A DNA stretch of 57,683 bases, taken from assembly GCA_026708505.1 (NCBI GenBank), contig JAPOUU010000121.1, positions 1 through 57,683 on the forward strand, written 5' to 3'. Both the position numbers and the translations under genes were made by a program. The notes beneath the pieces were generated by a model. That model searched no databases, was not told where the DNA came from, and saw only the letters and a program-made list of their open reading frames with translations. Origin of the DNA: Hyphomicrobiales bacterium. Its GTDB lineage: Bacteria > Pseudomonadota > Alphaproteobacteria > JAPOUT01. This document shows, in pieces, positions 26,439 to 35,868 of the stretch. Position 1 is the stretch's first letter; every line of letters starts with the position of its first letter.

Positions 26439-27448
26439 CCGACGAGATTATCATCGCGCAACACGGCCATGCAGGCTGGATTACCTTGAACCGTCCGCAA
26501 GCATTAAACGCTTTGACGCATGAAATGTGCCTGGCAATAGAGCATGCCCTGGACCGGTGGCGGGACAATGCCGATATCGCCCATGTGGTGATAGAAGGAG
26601 CGGGCGAGCGCGCTTTTTGCGCCGGCGGCGATGTTGTAAAACTTTACGAGGCCGGACGGGCGGGGGAGTTTGCCTACGGACGGAAATTCTGGAGGGACGA
26701 ATACCGGCTGAACACAAAAATTTATCATTATCCGAAGCCCTATATCGCTTTTCTGCAGGGCTTTACCATGGGCGGCGGGGTTGGAATTTCTTGTCACGGT
26801 TCGCACCGGATTGTCGGGGAAAGCAGCCGGATTGCGATGCCCGAATGCGGCATCGGATTCGTGCCCGACGTCGGAGGCTCGCTGTTGCTGGCCCGGGCCG
26901 CCGGGCATCTTGGCGAATATCTGGGAACCACCGGCGCACGCATGCAGGCGGGCGATGCGATTTACGCGGGCTTTGCCGATCATTACATCCCCGAAGAATA
27001 TTGGCCGGCGTTGAAACAAGATTTGCAAAAGAAAAATGTTGCCGATGCGGTGGGCGGTTGCGGCAAAGCCGCGCCCGAGTCGGCAATGGCCGGGGAACAG
27101 CACCGGATAGACAAGTTTTTTGTACATGCGGAACTTTCGCAAATCGTCGGGGCTTTAAGTTCCGATGGGGGAGAGTTTTCCGGGAATGCTTTAAAAATGC
27201 TGTCGCGTGCCAGTCCCTTGTCCGCAGCCTGCGCCTTGCGGATTGTTCGGGAGGTGCGCAAAGAACCTTCAATAGAACGGGCGCTAGAATGGGAATACCG
27301 TTTTACTTCGCGTGCGACCGAGTTTGGTGATTTTTTGGAGGGTGTTCGGGCGGCAATTATCGATAAGGACAACAATCCCCGGTGGCGGCATGCCGACCGG
27401 AAGGATGTTCCGCCCGGGGAAATTGCAGGGATGCTTGCAAAAACATAG
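26435..27448 (+). CDS. 3-hydroxyisobutyryl-CoA hydrolase-like crotonase family protein
   Basis: 337 residues, longer than enoyl-CoA hydratases, as expected for HIBYL-CoA hydrolase. Motifs are FCAGGDVVKLYE, FTMGGGVGISCHGSHRIV, MPECGIGFVPDVGGS with the catalytic Glu, and the C-terminal RATEFGDFLEGVRAAIIDKD. It releases 3-hydroxyisobutyrate from its CoA ester in valine degradation. The ATG overlaps the stop of the dehydrogenase gene. The methacrylyl-CoA hydratase step could be served by the hydratase at 4879-5649 or another gene. Confidence 0.85.
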   Translation: MTDEIIIAQHGHAGWITLNRPQALNALTHEMCLAIEHALDRWRDNADIAHVVIEGAGERAFCAGGDVVKLYEAGRAGEFAYGRKFWRDEYRLNTKIYHYPKPYIAFLQGFTMGGGVGISCHGSHRIVGESSRIAMPECGIGFVPDVGGSLLLARAAGHLGEYLGTTGARMQAGDAIYAGFADHYIPEEYWPALKQDLQKKNVADAVGGCGKAAPESAMAGEQHRIDKFFVHAELSQIVGALSSDGGEFSGNALKMLSRASPLSAACALRIVREVRKEPSIERALEWEYRFTSRATEFGDFLEGVRAAIIDKDNNPRWRHADRKDVPPGEIAGMLAKT

Positions 27449-27504
27449 TTTCGCTCTTCGCGCGGCCGCCCCTTGCCGGTTTACAACCGAAAGATTCTCC
27501 GTTG

Positions 27505-29604
27505 TTACGGGGGGAGAGCGTCAAGGACTCTAATCATCCAGGCGGAGGGCGTGCCCGGCCCGTACCCATCAGGCAGAGTGCCGAAGGAAACCTCTATGTC
27601 ATCATTACTGGTATCGCCGTCCCGTTCCGCCGTGACGGTTAAAGTGATGGTGCCGGGATTGGCAGGAACGGAAATCACCACATCGTTGCTCGAAGGGGTT
27701 CCCGTCGAAGTAGCTCCGGACAAAGTGAAACTATAGGCGGCGGAATTTCCCGTGAAAGTAAGGGGGATATCGACCATCGCGGTCGGAGCCGGAGAGATGA
27801 CCAGAGTCGCCGTTGCGTTGCTGCTGCCGTGCATGCCCTCGTCTATTATGTCGCGCGAATTGGAGCCCGGGAAGGAGACGGTGTGTGTTATCACCGGCGG
27901 TGGCGGATTCGAATCAATGGTGAAAGTCTGGTTTGTGGTGCTGCCCGGTATCAAGCCGGTTGATCCCGCATCGGCAATGCCAATGGAGAGAGAAACAAGC
28001 TCGGCCTCCGTATCCGTATGAACGCTCATCGTATCCGGCAGGATGGAGATTCTTATATCCTTGCTGGTATCACCTGCGTTGATGGTCGGCGGAACGGGCG
28101 TGCATGAATTGATGGATGAACATTCATTGCCGTTGTTGTCATATCGGATAACGAAGTCTCCGGATATGCCGTAAGTCGCCTCGTTGCCCTCTCCCAGGGA
28201 AAAGTTAAAAGAGACGTTTTCAGTAAGAGGTTCACTCAGGGTGATTGTCATGGTTATATCGCTGTCTTCTTCGACGGTTGCGCTCCCGCTGTAATCCAGC
28301 GAAACGGTCGGGAACGGTCGGCCTGCAGGAGTTCGCACGACCAGGGGATTGCCGGGCGCCAACTCCACGCCTGTCGAAGCAACTACCACGGAAAGAATTA
28401 TATCTTTCGAAAGCTCGCCTCTTTCGGGCTCTGCAAGGGTGATGACCACATCATCGGCCGCAGCCGTCTGGCCCGCCGTCACGGTGACTTGGCAACCCGT
28501 TCCCGCAACGGTGTCACAAACCTCGCCGCCGACGGATATCGTCCAGTCGCCGTCCGTTCCGTATGTCGCCGAGCCGGTTCCGACAAGATTCAAAACAACA
28601 TCTTCTGCAAAAACCTCGTCCAGCCGAACCGCTACGTTTCTCGTATTGCCTGTCTGGCTTGCGGGGGTGGACAGACGGACCTTCGGCACCGCTTCACGCT
28701 CCTCGTAGATGATCCTCTTCTCCCGGGGGACGGGCTTGTACAAGTTCAAGACTCTTCCGCTGTCGCCGTAACTTTTCCCCTTGAGGCCGGGAAGGGAAAA
28801 CCGGAACGCCAATCCCACGCTCGCGCGCCGGCCGAGCGAGACGTCATCGTCGTGATTTTGCAGGCTTCCTTCCAGGAAAACGCCCGGAATAATCCGAAGT
28901 CCCGCATCAATGCCGAAGGAAAGATTCCACTCGTCCCTAGTCTCCTCGTCCCCCTGAAACTTCCAATAGCCGACATTGCCTCCGACGCGCGTCAAATGGC
29001 TTTCAATGGCAAGGCTGACATCCATGCCTTGCAGGGCATCTTCGATATATCCTTCCCGCCCGTCCTGGGTGTCGCTAAGCGGGTGGTAGTAGTTGAACGC
29101 GCCGTGAAAACCGCTCCTTTGCACATCCACGCCGATGCCGATGCGTTGGTGCCCGATCTCGAAATCATGATCGTAGAACACCGAAGCCCCGCCGATCACG
29201 TCGTCCGCCATTACGGCCCGGTAAACCACGCCGAAGTTTCCGTCGATGCGTTCAGCCTCTTCAAGCCCCGTCCAGAAAACCGCGCCCGGTTGAACGAAAA
29301 CAGCCTGCTTGCCTTTGCCCCACAACGGAATCACCGCATCCACTTCGCCTTCTATCGTTTCCCCGAAAACCCAGCCCAGGGACGAGTCGAGTTGAAACCT
29401 TTCGTCAAACAACTTAAATCCGCCCCGTCGCAAGGCGTTCTCAATGGTATCAACGACGATTTGGGAACTCGCGGCTCGCAAATCCAACGTATGGGAATTG
29501 GCCAGGTTCGGGGGAAGGGTCGAGGTTGTCGTTGCCGACGCGGAGCCGAGCGAGGCCGTCCAAGCCAAGGATATTGCAACGACTGCAGAGCGGAACAGGT
29601 TCAT
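27505..29604 (-). CDS. Inverse-autotransporter (intimin-like) Calx-beta protein
   Basis: 699 residues. The start has an excellent AAAGGAGG site. A signal peptide (MNLFRSAVVAISLAWTASLGSASA) leads into the beta-domain with GGASVFYDHDFEIGHQRIGIG, NYYHPLSD and GVFLEGSLQNHDDDV, then the REKRIIYEER linker seen in both paralogs. About three Calx-beta-like repeats follow, the last ending at the C-terminus without a distinct tip domain. It lacks the segment around the conserved WxGVLGCAE present in the other two. It is the shortest of the three and divergent from the giant paralog at 29938, with 333 bases between them. Surface exposure and adhesion are inferred from the family. Confidence 0.72.
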   Translation of the reverse strand: MNLFRSAVVAISLAWTASLGSASATTTSTLPPNLANSHTLDLRAASSQIVVDTIENALRRGGFKLFDERFQLDSSLGWVFGETIEGEVDAVIPLWGKGKQAVFVQPGAVFWTGLEEAERIDGNFGVVYRAVMADDVIGGASVFYDHDFEIGHQRIGIGVDVQRSGFHGAFNYYHPLSDTQDGREGYIEDALQGMDVSLAIESHLTRVGGNVGYWKFQGDEETRDEWNLSFGIDAGLRIIPGVFLEGSLQNHDDDVSLGRRASVGLAFRFSLPGLKGKSYGDSGRVLNLYKPVPREKRIIYEEREAVPKVRLSTPASQTGNTRNVAVRLDEVFAEDVVLNLVGTGSATYGTDGDWTISVGGEVCDTVAGTGCQVTVTAGQTAAADDVVITLAEPERGELSKDIILSVVVASTGVELAPGNPLVVRTPAGRPFPTVSLDYSGSATVEEDSDITMTITLSEPLTENVSFNFSLGEGNEATYGISGDFVIRYDNNGNECSSINSCTPVPPTINAGDTSKDIRISILPDTMSVHTDTEAELVSLSIGIADAGSTGLIPGSTTNQTFTIDSNPPPPVITHTVSFPGSNSRDIIDEGMHGSSNATATLVISPAPTAMVDIPLTFTGNSAAYSFTLSGATSTGTPSSNDVVISVPANPGTITLTVTAERDGDTSNDDIEVSFGTLPDGYGPGTPSAWMIRVLDALPP

Positions 29605-29937
29605 TCAAAAGCCTCCTTTAAGGGAATTAAAAACTTGTAGGGAGATTCTACCGACTCCCGGAAGGGAGTCAAGCGAAGTTTGTTTGCGGGGACCATGGCT
29701 CATTTTCCCCCGGCCGTTTTTCGCAAACCGGGGGGATTCGGCATGGGATTGGGCGCATGGCCAATAAGCCTGAATTTTGTGAACGAAAACCCCAAACATC
29801 CCGCCTTGCGCCGAATATGAGCCGATTCGCCTCCAACGCGGAGTTCAAATGTTGATTTTCTCCTTGTCGAATGCCTTCCGAATCCGGGCAGGAGCGTGTA
29901 GAATTAGAACAGTTCTAACAGGTTGACAATTCAGGGG
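29605..29937. other. Divergent intergenic region between the two adhesin genes
   Basis: No gene is seen. It contains a GC-rich hairpin TCCCCCGG/CCGGGGGGA (29706-29713 with 29728-29736) with no T-run, and a perfect 15-base palindrome at 29904-29918 just ahead of the large adhesin gene. Promoters for both genes must lie here, but no convincing -35/-10 pair stands out. Confidence 0.5.
29904..29918. promoter_or_regulatory. Operator-like palindrome TTAGAACAGTTCTAA
   Basis: A perfect 7-1-7 inverted repeat located 20-35 bases upstream of the likely start of the giant adhesin. The 7-1-7 geometry is that of Fur/PerR-type boxes. A FurA-type regulator is encoded at 48705-49145, but no matching copy was found ahead of that gene. 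A regulator of another family is equally possible. Confidence 0.45.
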
Positions 29938-32900
29938 GTGAGAGACATCGAGATTCGATTTTTTCCCGGCAGGTTTTTGCTTCCGCTTGCGGCGTTTTTG
30001 CTGCTTACAATTGGGGTGCTGTCCTCGTCTTCGGGGGCGGATGACTCTCTGTTTGTCCGCTCGCAATCCCAACTCGAGCGGCTGTGGAGCGGCGTGCTGG
30101 GATGTGCCGAGAGCGGCGATGCTTTCACCATCCAAAACCGCTTCAATTCCGACGGCGCAAACGGCGGAACCGTTACGGCGGGAGCGGCGGGCGATTACTC
30201 GCAATGCGGCAAACGCGCCCTTCGCGACACGGGCTCGCGCATACTGGTCGATACGATTGAGGACGCCGTGCGTTCGGGAGGCGTTGCGCTCATCGGTGAA
30301 CGTTTCCGTTTCGACTCGAGCATCGGATGGGTTTTGGACGAGAGTGTCACCGGCGAGGTCGAAGCTCTCATTCCGCTGGTGGACGGGGAAAATCCCGACG
30401 GAACGGGGCAGGCGTTCTTCCTGCAGCCGGGCGTGATTTTCTGGCAGGGTCTCGAAAGCGAAGACCGCATCGACGGCAACTTCGGAGCGGTGTACCGCAC
30501 CACGTTCTTTGACAACTTCATCGGCGGCGGTTCGGTGTTCTATGACCACGACTTCCAATACGGGCATTCGCGCATCGGCGCCGGCGTTGATTTGCAAAGC
30601 GGGCTCTTCCAGGGGGGAATCAACTACTACCACCCGCTGAACGAGTGGGAGGAGGGGCGCACGGACTACGAGGAACAGGCCCTGCGCGGCGTGGATTTGC
30701 ATGTGACGCTGGAGCGGGAAGTGATGCGCTTGAGCGCCAACATGAGCTACTGGCGCTTCGAGGGAGAGGAGGATGTGAAAGAGGAATGGAAGCCTTCCTA
30801 CGGCCTGGACATAGGCATTCGGATTGCCCCGGGCGTGTTTCTTGAGGCGGGATACGACAAGCATGACGGGGAAGTTTCCCTCGGTTCGAGATGGAACGCG
30901 GGACTTGCGTTCCGCTTCTCGGTTCCCGATTTCAAGGGCGCGAGCTACGGCGAGGGAGGCTTGTCCTCCAACCTGTGGAAGCTCGTTGAGAGGGAGAAGC
31001 GGATCCTCTACGAAGAGCGTCTGAGAATCCCCCGGGTCAATCTGAGTGCGACGAGCGAGCGCGTCGCCGAACCGACAACGACGGACGGTAGCGAGACGAC
31101 GGTCATCATGGCGGACCTGGGCAAGCCTTTGGACGAGGACGTCATGCTGCATGTCATGGTTGCGGAGACGTCGACGGCGATTTTGGGAACGGACTTCACC
31201 TACGGATACAAGGTCTACGAGTTGGACGAGACCACGGGCGAGCAGTCTGCGCCGGAGGGAGATGCAACGCCTTGCCCGGATGTCCAGGAGGAGATGTGCA
31301 TGGTGATGGTTCCCGCGGGCGTGACGCGCTTTGACATCGAGGCGGAGGTTCTCATGACCGACGAGCCGGAAGCTGCCGAGTTCATAGACTTTCAGGTTGA
31401 AGTTCCCGAAGAGCATGCGCCCGTGCTGCGGGGCAGCGTTGTGGAACGGGTGGTCATCGAGGCGCACGACAACGAGGTCGGGTTCGACGAGGACGCGGAA
31501 ACAACGCTTGCCGAAGACAACGAAATGGACGGAATCCAGGTGGCGATCAGCATTGACAAGCCTTCGCCCGAGCCGTTCACGCTGAATATCGACACAGGCG
31601 GAACGGCAACGGAGGGGGCGGACGGAAATTACAGGATTTCGACGAGAAGCCTGGCGATACCGGCGAACGCCTCGAGTGCGTCCCTGACGTTGTACGGCAT
31701 CGATAACGACATGGGAGAGGAGAGCAAGAGCATCGTCCTGACGCTCTCGGGCGACCTGCCGACGGGCTGGACGATTGCCGATGAAGAGCATACGGTGACT
31801 CTCTCGGGCAGCGAAAGAACGGCTACCGGCGAAGATGATGCGGGAACTCCCTTGGTCGGCGATTTGGGCATCTTCTTCACATCCGACACACCGAACAGGG
31901 TGGTCGAACCTGCAAGCGGCAACCAATCGGTTACGGTCGAGGTCGGCATCGCCCGGGCGCCGAGAGCGAACATCACTGTAAGGGTCGTGCCGAAAATCGG
32001 GGGAGGCAATGATGCCGAGCAAGGCAGCGGCAAGGATTACACTTTTACGGGGCAGAGCGTTACCTTCACTCCGGACGATTACACGGATAAAACCTTCACC
32101 TTTAACATTCACGCCGATGACGTCCCCGAGGAGGACGAGACCATCATTTTGGAACTTGGCGACGATTCGGGGGAGTCGCGGACAAACGAGGGCAGCGGCT
32201 TTTTGCTCGGCTCCGACCACACCATCACCATTCCGACCAACGGCAAAATCATACGTTTCGCTTCGGATTCGGCAAAGGTTCTTAACGAGGCGTACGGAAG
32301 GGCGGAGGTCATGGTGGAAGTTGTTCCGCCGGCGCCTGTGGATATCACGCTGGAGATCCGGACCGGCGGACAGGCAACGGAGGGGAATGGAGGGGATTAC
32401 ACGATTTCCACGACAGACCTGACGATAGCCGCGGAGGAGTCGAGCGCCACAATCCTGCTCAGGGGCGAGGACGATTCCAACAACGAGGGGAACGAAACCC
32501 TCACGCTCCAGCTGCTCGATAGGAGCGGAGGCCTGCCTCCCGGCTATAGGGCGAGTATAACGCCGCACCGGATGGTTCTGGAAGACGATGATCTCAGTGC
32601 GGGTTTCACCACGGAGAGGATATGGCTTTATGAACCCGGCGATGGCGGCAGTGCGTCCCACCCGGTAATAGTGGAACTGACCGACACGCCTGACGAAACC
32701 GTCAATTTGACGGTTACTCCATCCGGCACCGCCGGCGCGGCAGACTACAGTTTGTCGACGACTTCGGTTTCGTTTGCCGCCGGCGCCACGGGCGGCGATC
32801 TTGTGAAGCTCGTCACCATCACCGTTAATCCGGACGATGATGCCGAACTGGACGAGACGGTTGTTCTTAAACTCAGCGACCGGAGCGGTTCTTTGCAGAC

Positions 32901-35325
32901 CGGCACAAACGATTTCAATTTTTCCAGGGACACCTTCACCCTAACCATACCCAGAAACGACAATACCGTTCAATTCACCGAAATCACCGGCCAGGGGGAT
33001 CTCGGCGAAGCGGCCGGAACCAGAACCAGGGACGTCCGCGTCAGCATAGCGGACCACCCCTTCACCGGGAACGTGGACATCAACATCAAGAGAGCGGGAA
33101 CGGCAACCGAAGGAGAGGATTACACCATCGCCGTCAAATCTCCCGCAACGGCGTCCTATGCCGACGGCGTGTTGAGGATTCCCGCCAACGAGGCGCAGGT
33201 TGATCTCACCGTTACAGCCATCGATGATCCCGCCGACGACTGGGGGACGAACGAGACCATCGAACTCACCCTTGAGAATTCCGGCGGAAACCTGCCGTTG
33301 GGATGGGCAATCGATGCGGATAATTCAACAGAGAACCTAACCATCATCGATAACGACCGGGGAATCTTTTTCGAGAACGTCCCGCCGGACGGAATCCTGT
33401 TTTCTCACACGAGGGAAGGTGCGCATCGCAACAGCGCGCCCCAAGCCTCCCTCCGCGTCTCGTCTCCCTTTCCCCAGGGTGCCAGTTTTCCGATCACGGT
33501 AGAAGGCAACCGCGACGCCTTTGTGCTGGAAGCATACGGGAGCAATGTTTCGGACGGCATGATTAACTTCCCTAGAAATAGCGTGAATGTCCTATTCAAG
33601 ATGGTTCCACAGCAAGATAACGCCGACATCTTCCACGATGTTGTTACTGTTACCATTGACCCCGACAACCTGCCTCCGACCATCGGGACCAACGAAAACA
33701 ATGTTTGGCGGGTGGAAATCCATGATGATGACGCAAGGCGGATCAGATTTGGCGTTGCTACCTCCGGGGCGACGGAAGGCAGTTCGAGGGAGGTGAAACT
33801 CGAAATCACGCCGCCGCTCGACGAGGACGTCACGATTCCGATCACCAGAATAAGCGGCGATACGGATGCTTACTCGCTGTCTGCGAGCGCCCCTGCCAGC
33901 GCGAGTGTCACAACCAGCGGAGCGGTTCACATGGTTAATTTTGTTCAAAGCGAGGACCCATCCACCGTTACTCTCAATTTCACCGCGGAGGAGGACGAAG
34001 ACCGCGTGGACGATGACATTGTCTTCTCTCTGAATCAGGCCTCCATGCCGGAAGGATATAGTGCAGATACATCTTCTTTGTATGTTCGCATGACCGATAA
34101 CGACAAGAGGGTTGTCCGTTTTTCGAGAACGCACGCTTCGATGGAAGAGGGCCAAGTCATCACGGCGGACCTCCGGGTTTCGGAGGCGCTCACCGAGAAT
34201 GTCTCAATACCGCTCACCATAACCGGAAATCCGGATGCCTATTCGATAATCGCGATTGCGCCTCCAAGCGCGAGTTACTCAAACGGCAGGGTTAACTTCA
34301 TTCAAAGCGAGGACGTCAACAAAGTCACCCTCCAATTCCAAGCGAGGGAGGATAACAATAATGTTGACGAGACCATCACCGTTGCCGTGGATGAGCGCAA
34401 TTTGCCCCCGGATTACAGAATTGGCTCCACTCAAGACACTTGGGAAGTCCGCATCACCGATGACGATACAAGAGCCGTGAGTTTCCAGTATAGTAATACA
34501 GCACTCGTTTCCCCCGATTTCGGAGCCGGGCACGTGCAGACGTTCGAGGGACAGAAAGAGAACTTCCAACTCCGCATCTCGCCGCCTCTTGGTGAGGGGC
34601 AGAACGCTGTTATTCCGCTCAAGGTAACCGGTGACCGGAATGCCTACTGGCTTTACAAAGTTGCTCCCGATGGCGCCAGTATCGATCAAAATCATCGCGT
34701 TACCTTCTCCCAGAGCGAGCATGCCTCCTCCGTCGGCCTCGAACTTCGAGCACGCCGGGATGTCAATCACAATAACGAACGAATCCGGGTTGCCGTTGAC
34801 GGGCGCAATCTGCCGGATGGTTTTTACCTCGGAGAGAATCCTTTTGTGGATTTCGATATCCTGGACCTCAATGAAACAGTCGTTGATATGATTGTGCTCG
34901 AGCACCCGAGGGCAATACCGAATGACGCCGGTTTGTTGCATTTTTCTGCTAAAGTAGGGGATGTTTTCAATGTGCGAGTCCGATCGTCCCCGAATTGGCC
35001 TTTGTATATTTGTTCAAAAGAATACCACACTGAATATTTTAACAGCCATCATTGGCAGAGCAGTAATCGCTCCTCTTGCTGGCCACACGATGAGTCATTT
35101 CAAGTTGTTCCTGATGATCAACCTAATGGCGGAGCCTATGGATTCGTACCGTCCGCCCGGGACACTAGTTACGTCGGCTTGAACAAAGGCGTGATAAACA
35201 GGAATGAAGTTAATTACAAATTCACGATGGTGAGAGCCGGCTTCTACAAGTTTTGGATAAGAAAGTTGCCATACGGCACAAAAGCCGGTGATGCGTGGCA
35301 ATTTAGTGTGAACATCTATAATTGA
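29938..35325 (+). CDS. Giant inverse-autotransporter (intimin-like) adhesin with about ten Calx-beta repeats
   Basis: About 1,795 residues. The order is signal peptide (FLLPLAAFLLLTIGVLSSSSGADD), beta-domain to about residue 300 (GGGSVFYDHDFQYGHSRIGAG, NYYHPLNEW, GVFLEAGYDKHDGEV), a REKRILYEER linker, about ten Calx-beta-like repeats of 110-125 residues with acidic DND/DDD ends, and a distinct C-terminal domain of about 150 residues containing two Cys (YICSKEYH, RSSCWPHDE). In intimins the C-terminal domain is the receptor-binding tip. The start is doubtful. Alignment with the paralog at 1-2160 puts the initiator at an ATC codon (29947) that has a well-spaced GGGGGTGA, while the in-frame GTG (29938) and TTG (29923) lack good spacing. 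Expression may be impaired or start atypically. Confidence 0.72.
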   Translation: MRDIEIRFFPGRFLLPLAAFLLLTIGVLSSSSGADDSLFVRSQSQLERLWSGVLGCAESGDAFTIQNRFNSDGANGGTVTAGAAGDYSQCGKRALRDTGSRILVDTIEDAVRSGGVALIGERFRFDSSIGWVLDESVTGEVEALIPLVDGENPDGTGQAFFLQPGVIFWQGLESEDRIDGNFGAVYRTTFFDNFIGGGSVFYDHDFQYGHSRIGAGVDLQSGLFQGGINYYHPLNEWEEGRTDYEEQALRGVDLHVTLEREVMRLSANMSYWRFEGEEDVKEEWKPSYGLDIGIRIAPGVFLEAGYDKHDGEVSLGSRWNAGLAFRFSVPDFKGASYGEGGLSSNLWKLVEREKRILYEERLRIPRVNLSATSERVAEPTTTDGSETTVIMADLGKPLDEDVMLHVMVAETSTAILGTDFTYGYKVYELDETTGEQSAPEGDATPCPDVQEEMCMVMVPAGVTRFDIEAEVLMTDEPEAAEFIDFQVEVPEEHAPVLRGSVVERVVIEAHDNEVGFDEDAETTLAEDNEMDGIQVAISIDKPSPEPFTLNIDTGGTATEGADGNYRISTRSLAIPANASSASLTLYGIDNDMGEESKSIVLTLSGDLPTGWTIADEEHTVTLSGSERTATGEDDAGTPLVGDLGIFFTSDTPNRVVEPASGNQSVTVEVGIARAPRANITVRVVPKIGGGNDAEQGSGKDYTFTGQSVTFTPDDYTDKTFTFNIHADDVPEEDETIILELGDDSGESRTNEGSGFLLGSDHTITIPTNGKIIRFASDSAKVLNEAYGRAEVMVEVVPPAPVDITLEIRTGGQATEGNGGDYTISTTDLTIAAEESSATILLRGEDDSNNEGNETLTLQLLDRSGGLPPGYRASITPHRMVLEDDDLSAGFTTERIWLYEPGDGGSASHPVIVELTDTPDETVNLTVTPSGTAGAADYSLSTTSVSFAAGATGGDLVKLVTITVNPDDDAELDETVVLKLSDRSGSLQTGTNDFNFSRDTFTLTIPRNDNTVQFTEITGQGDLGEAAGTRTRDVRVSIADHPFTGNVDINIKRAGTATEGEDYTIAVKSPATASYADGVLRIPANEAQVDLTVTAIDDPADDWGTNETIELTLENSGGNLPLGWAIDADNSTENLTIIDNDRGIFFENVPPDGILFSHTREGAHRNSAPQASLRVSSPFPQGASFPITVEGNRDAFVLEAYGSNVSDGMINFPRNSVNVLFKMVPQQDNADIFHDVVTVTIDPDNLPPTIGTNENNVWRVEIHDDDARRIRFGVATSGATEGSSREVKLEITPPLDEDVTIPITRISGDTDAYSLSASAPASASVTTSGAVHMVNFVQSEDPSTVTLNFTAEEDEDRVDDDIVFSLNQASMPEGYSADTSSLYVRMTDNDKRVVRFSRTHASMEEGQVITADLRVSEALTENVSIPLTITGNPDAYSIIAIAPPSASYSNGRVNFIQSEDVNKVTLQFQAREDNNNVDETITVAVDERNLPPDYRIGSTQDTWEVRITDDDTRAVSFQYSNTALVSPDFGAGHVQTFEGQKENFQLRISPPLGEGQNAVIPLKVTGDRNAYWLYKVAPDGASIDQNHRVTFSQSEHASSVGLELRARRDVNHNNERIRVAVDGRNLPDGFYLGENPFVDFDILDLNETVVDMIVLEHPRAIPNDAGLLHFSAKVGDVFNVRVRSSPNWPLYICSKEYHTEYFNSHHWQSSNRSSCWPHDESFQVVPDDQPNGGAYGFVPSARDTSYVGLNKGVINRNEVNYKFTMVRAGFYKFWIRKLPYGTKAGDAWQFSVNIYN

Positions 35326-35367
35326 TTTTGTAGCGACAGGCTGATTGTTCCTTTAAAAGCGCAGACA

Positions 35368-35868
35368 TCACTTTTTCCCTCGATAGGCAGGGTTTCCATA
35401 CAACTCATTGTGATTAATTGTCGATCCAAGGCTATGCCGGATAAATCCGTTTTTACTCCGGAGATTCGTAATTTTCCACCCATCAACATCGGGGCGACCG
35501 GATTTGGTTGTTAGTACAATGCGGCAAGCGGCAACGCTCGGATCAAGTTGTCCAATTTTTCGAATGTGGCATTTGAGTTGTTCCGTATCAGCCCAGAAAC
35601 TACCGTCTCCTGACCAGCCGTAAGCAATATCGATGCTCCAACGCACGATTAACGCATCGCTGGACGGGTTGAACACCTCAAGAATGATCTTCTCCAGATG
35701 GCCCGTGTCCAGCCAGGTTTCAGCCGCTTGCATGTATGCGTTCCAATTGTCGGCAAGCATGCCGGAATCAAGATTGCTCATCCGGACAATATCCTTGAGA
35801 CTCTTTAAGATGTTGTCCGCTACATAAGCAGCAGAGTGGGTGTAGGTATTAATAGAAACCGTAGTCAT
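35368..35868 (-). CDS. Bacterial HORMA-domain protein (bacHORMA_1-like)
   Basis: 166 residues. THSAAYVADNILKSLKDIVR, LEVFNPSSDALIVRWSIDIAYGW, GSFWADTEQLKCHIRK, GRPDVDGW and the C-terminal RHSLGSTINHNELYGNPAYR match, from memory, the bacterial HORMA domain family 1. Related HORMA proteins act in type III CBASS anti-phage systems: they bind peptide ligands, are remodelled by a TRIP13-like ATPase and switch on a CD-NTase. None of those partners is in the window. Here the gene is coupled to an upstream AbiEi-like antitoxin through a 24-codon ORF. It has an AAAGGA site about ten bases before the ATG. It is convergent with the giant adhesin, 42 bases away. Confidence 0.65.
   Translation of the reverse strand: MTTVSINTYTHSAAYVADNILKSLKDIVRMSNLDSGMLADNWNAYMQAAETWLDTGHLEKIILEVFNPSSDALIVRWSIDIAYGWSGDGSFWADTEQLKCHIRKIGQLDPSVAACRIVLTTKSGRPDVDGWKITNLRSKNGFIRHSLGSTINHNELYGNPAYRGKK

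Noticed and set aside
29706-29736. GC-rich hairpin in the adhesin intergenic region considered as a terminator
   Set aside because: No T-run follows on either strand and both flanking genes point away from it.
29845-32661. A 938-codon open frame on the minus strand
   Set aside because: It is antisense to the barrel and Calx-beta repeats of the giant adhesin, whose signal peptide and repeats are clear. The antisense product is Arg/His-rich with no domain.
31490-35000. Repetitive sequence in the giant adhesin considered as a tandem DNA repeat or CRISPR-like array
   Set aside because: The repetition is at protein level (diverged Calx-beta domains of 110-125 residues) with no conserved DNA repeat unit or spacers.
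35342-35356. TGATTGTTCCTTTAA repeated exactly at 38383-38397, on either side of the AbiEi-HORMA module
   Set aside because: One copy lies inside the acyl-CoA synthetase gene, and a 15-base match somewhere in 57 kb is expected by chance, so it is not evidence of an insertion boundary.
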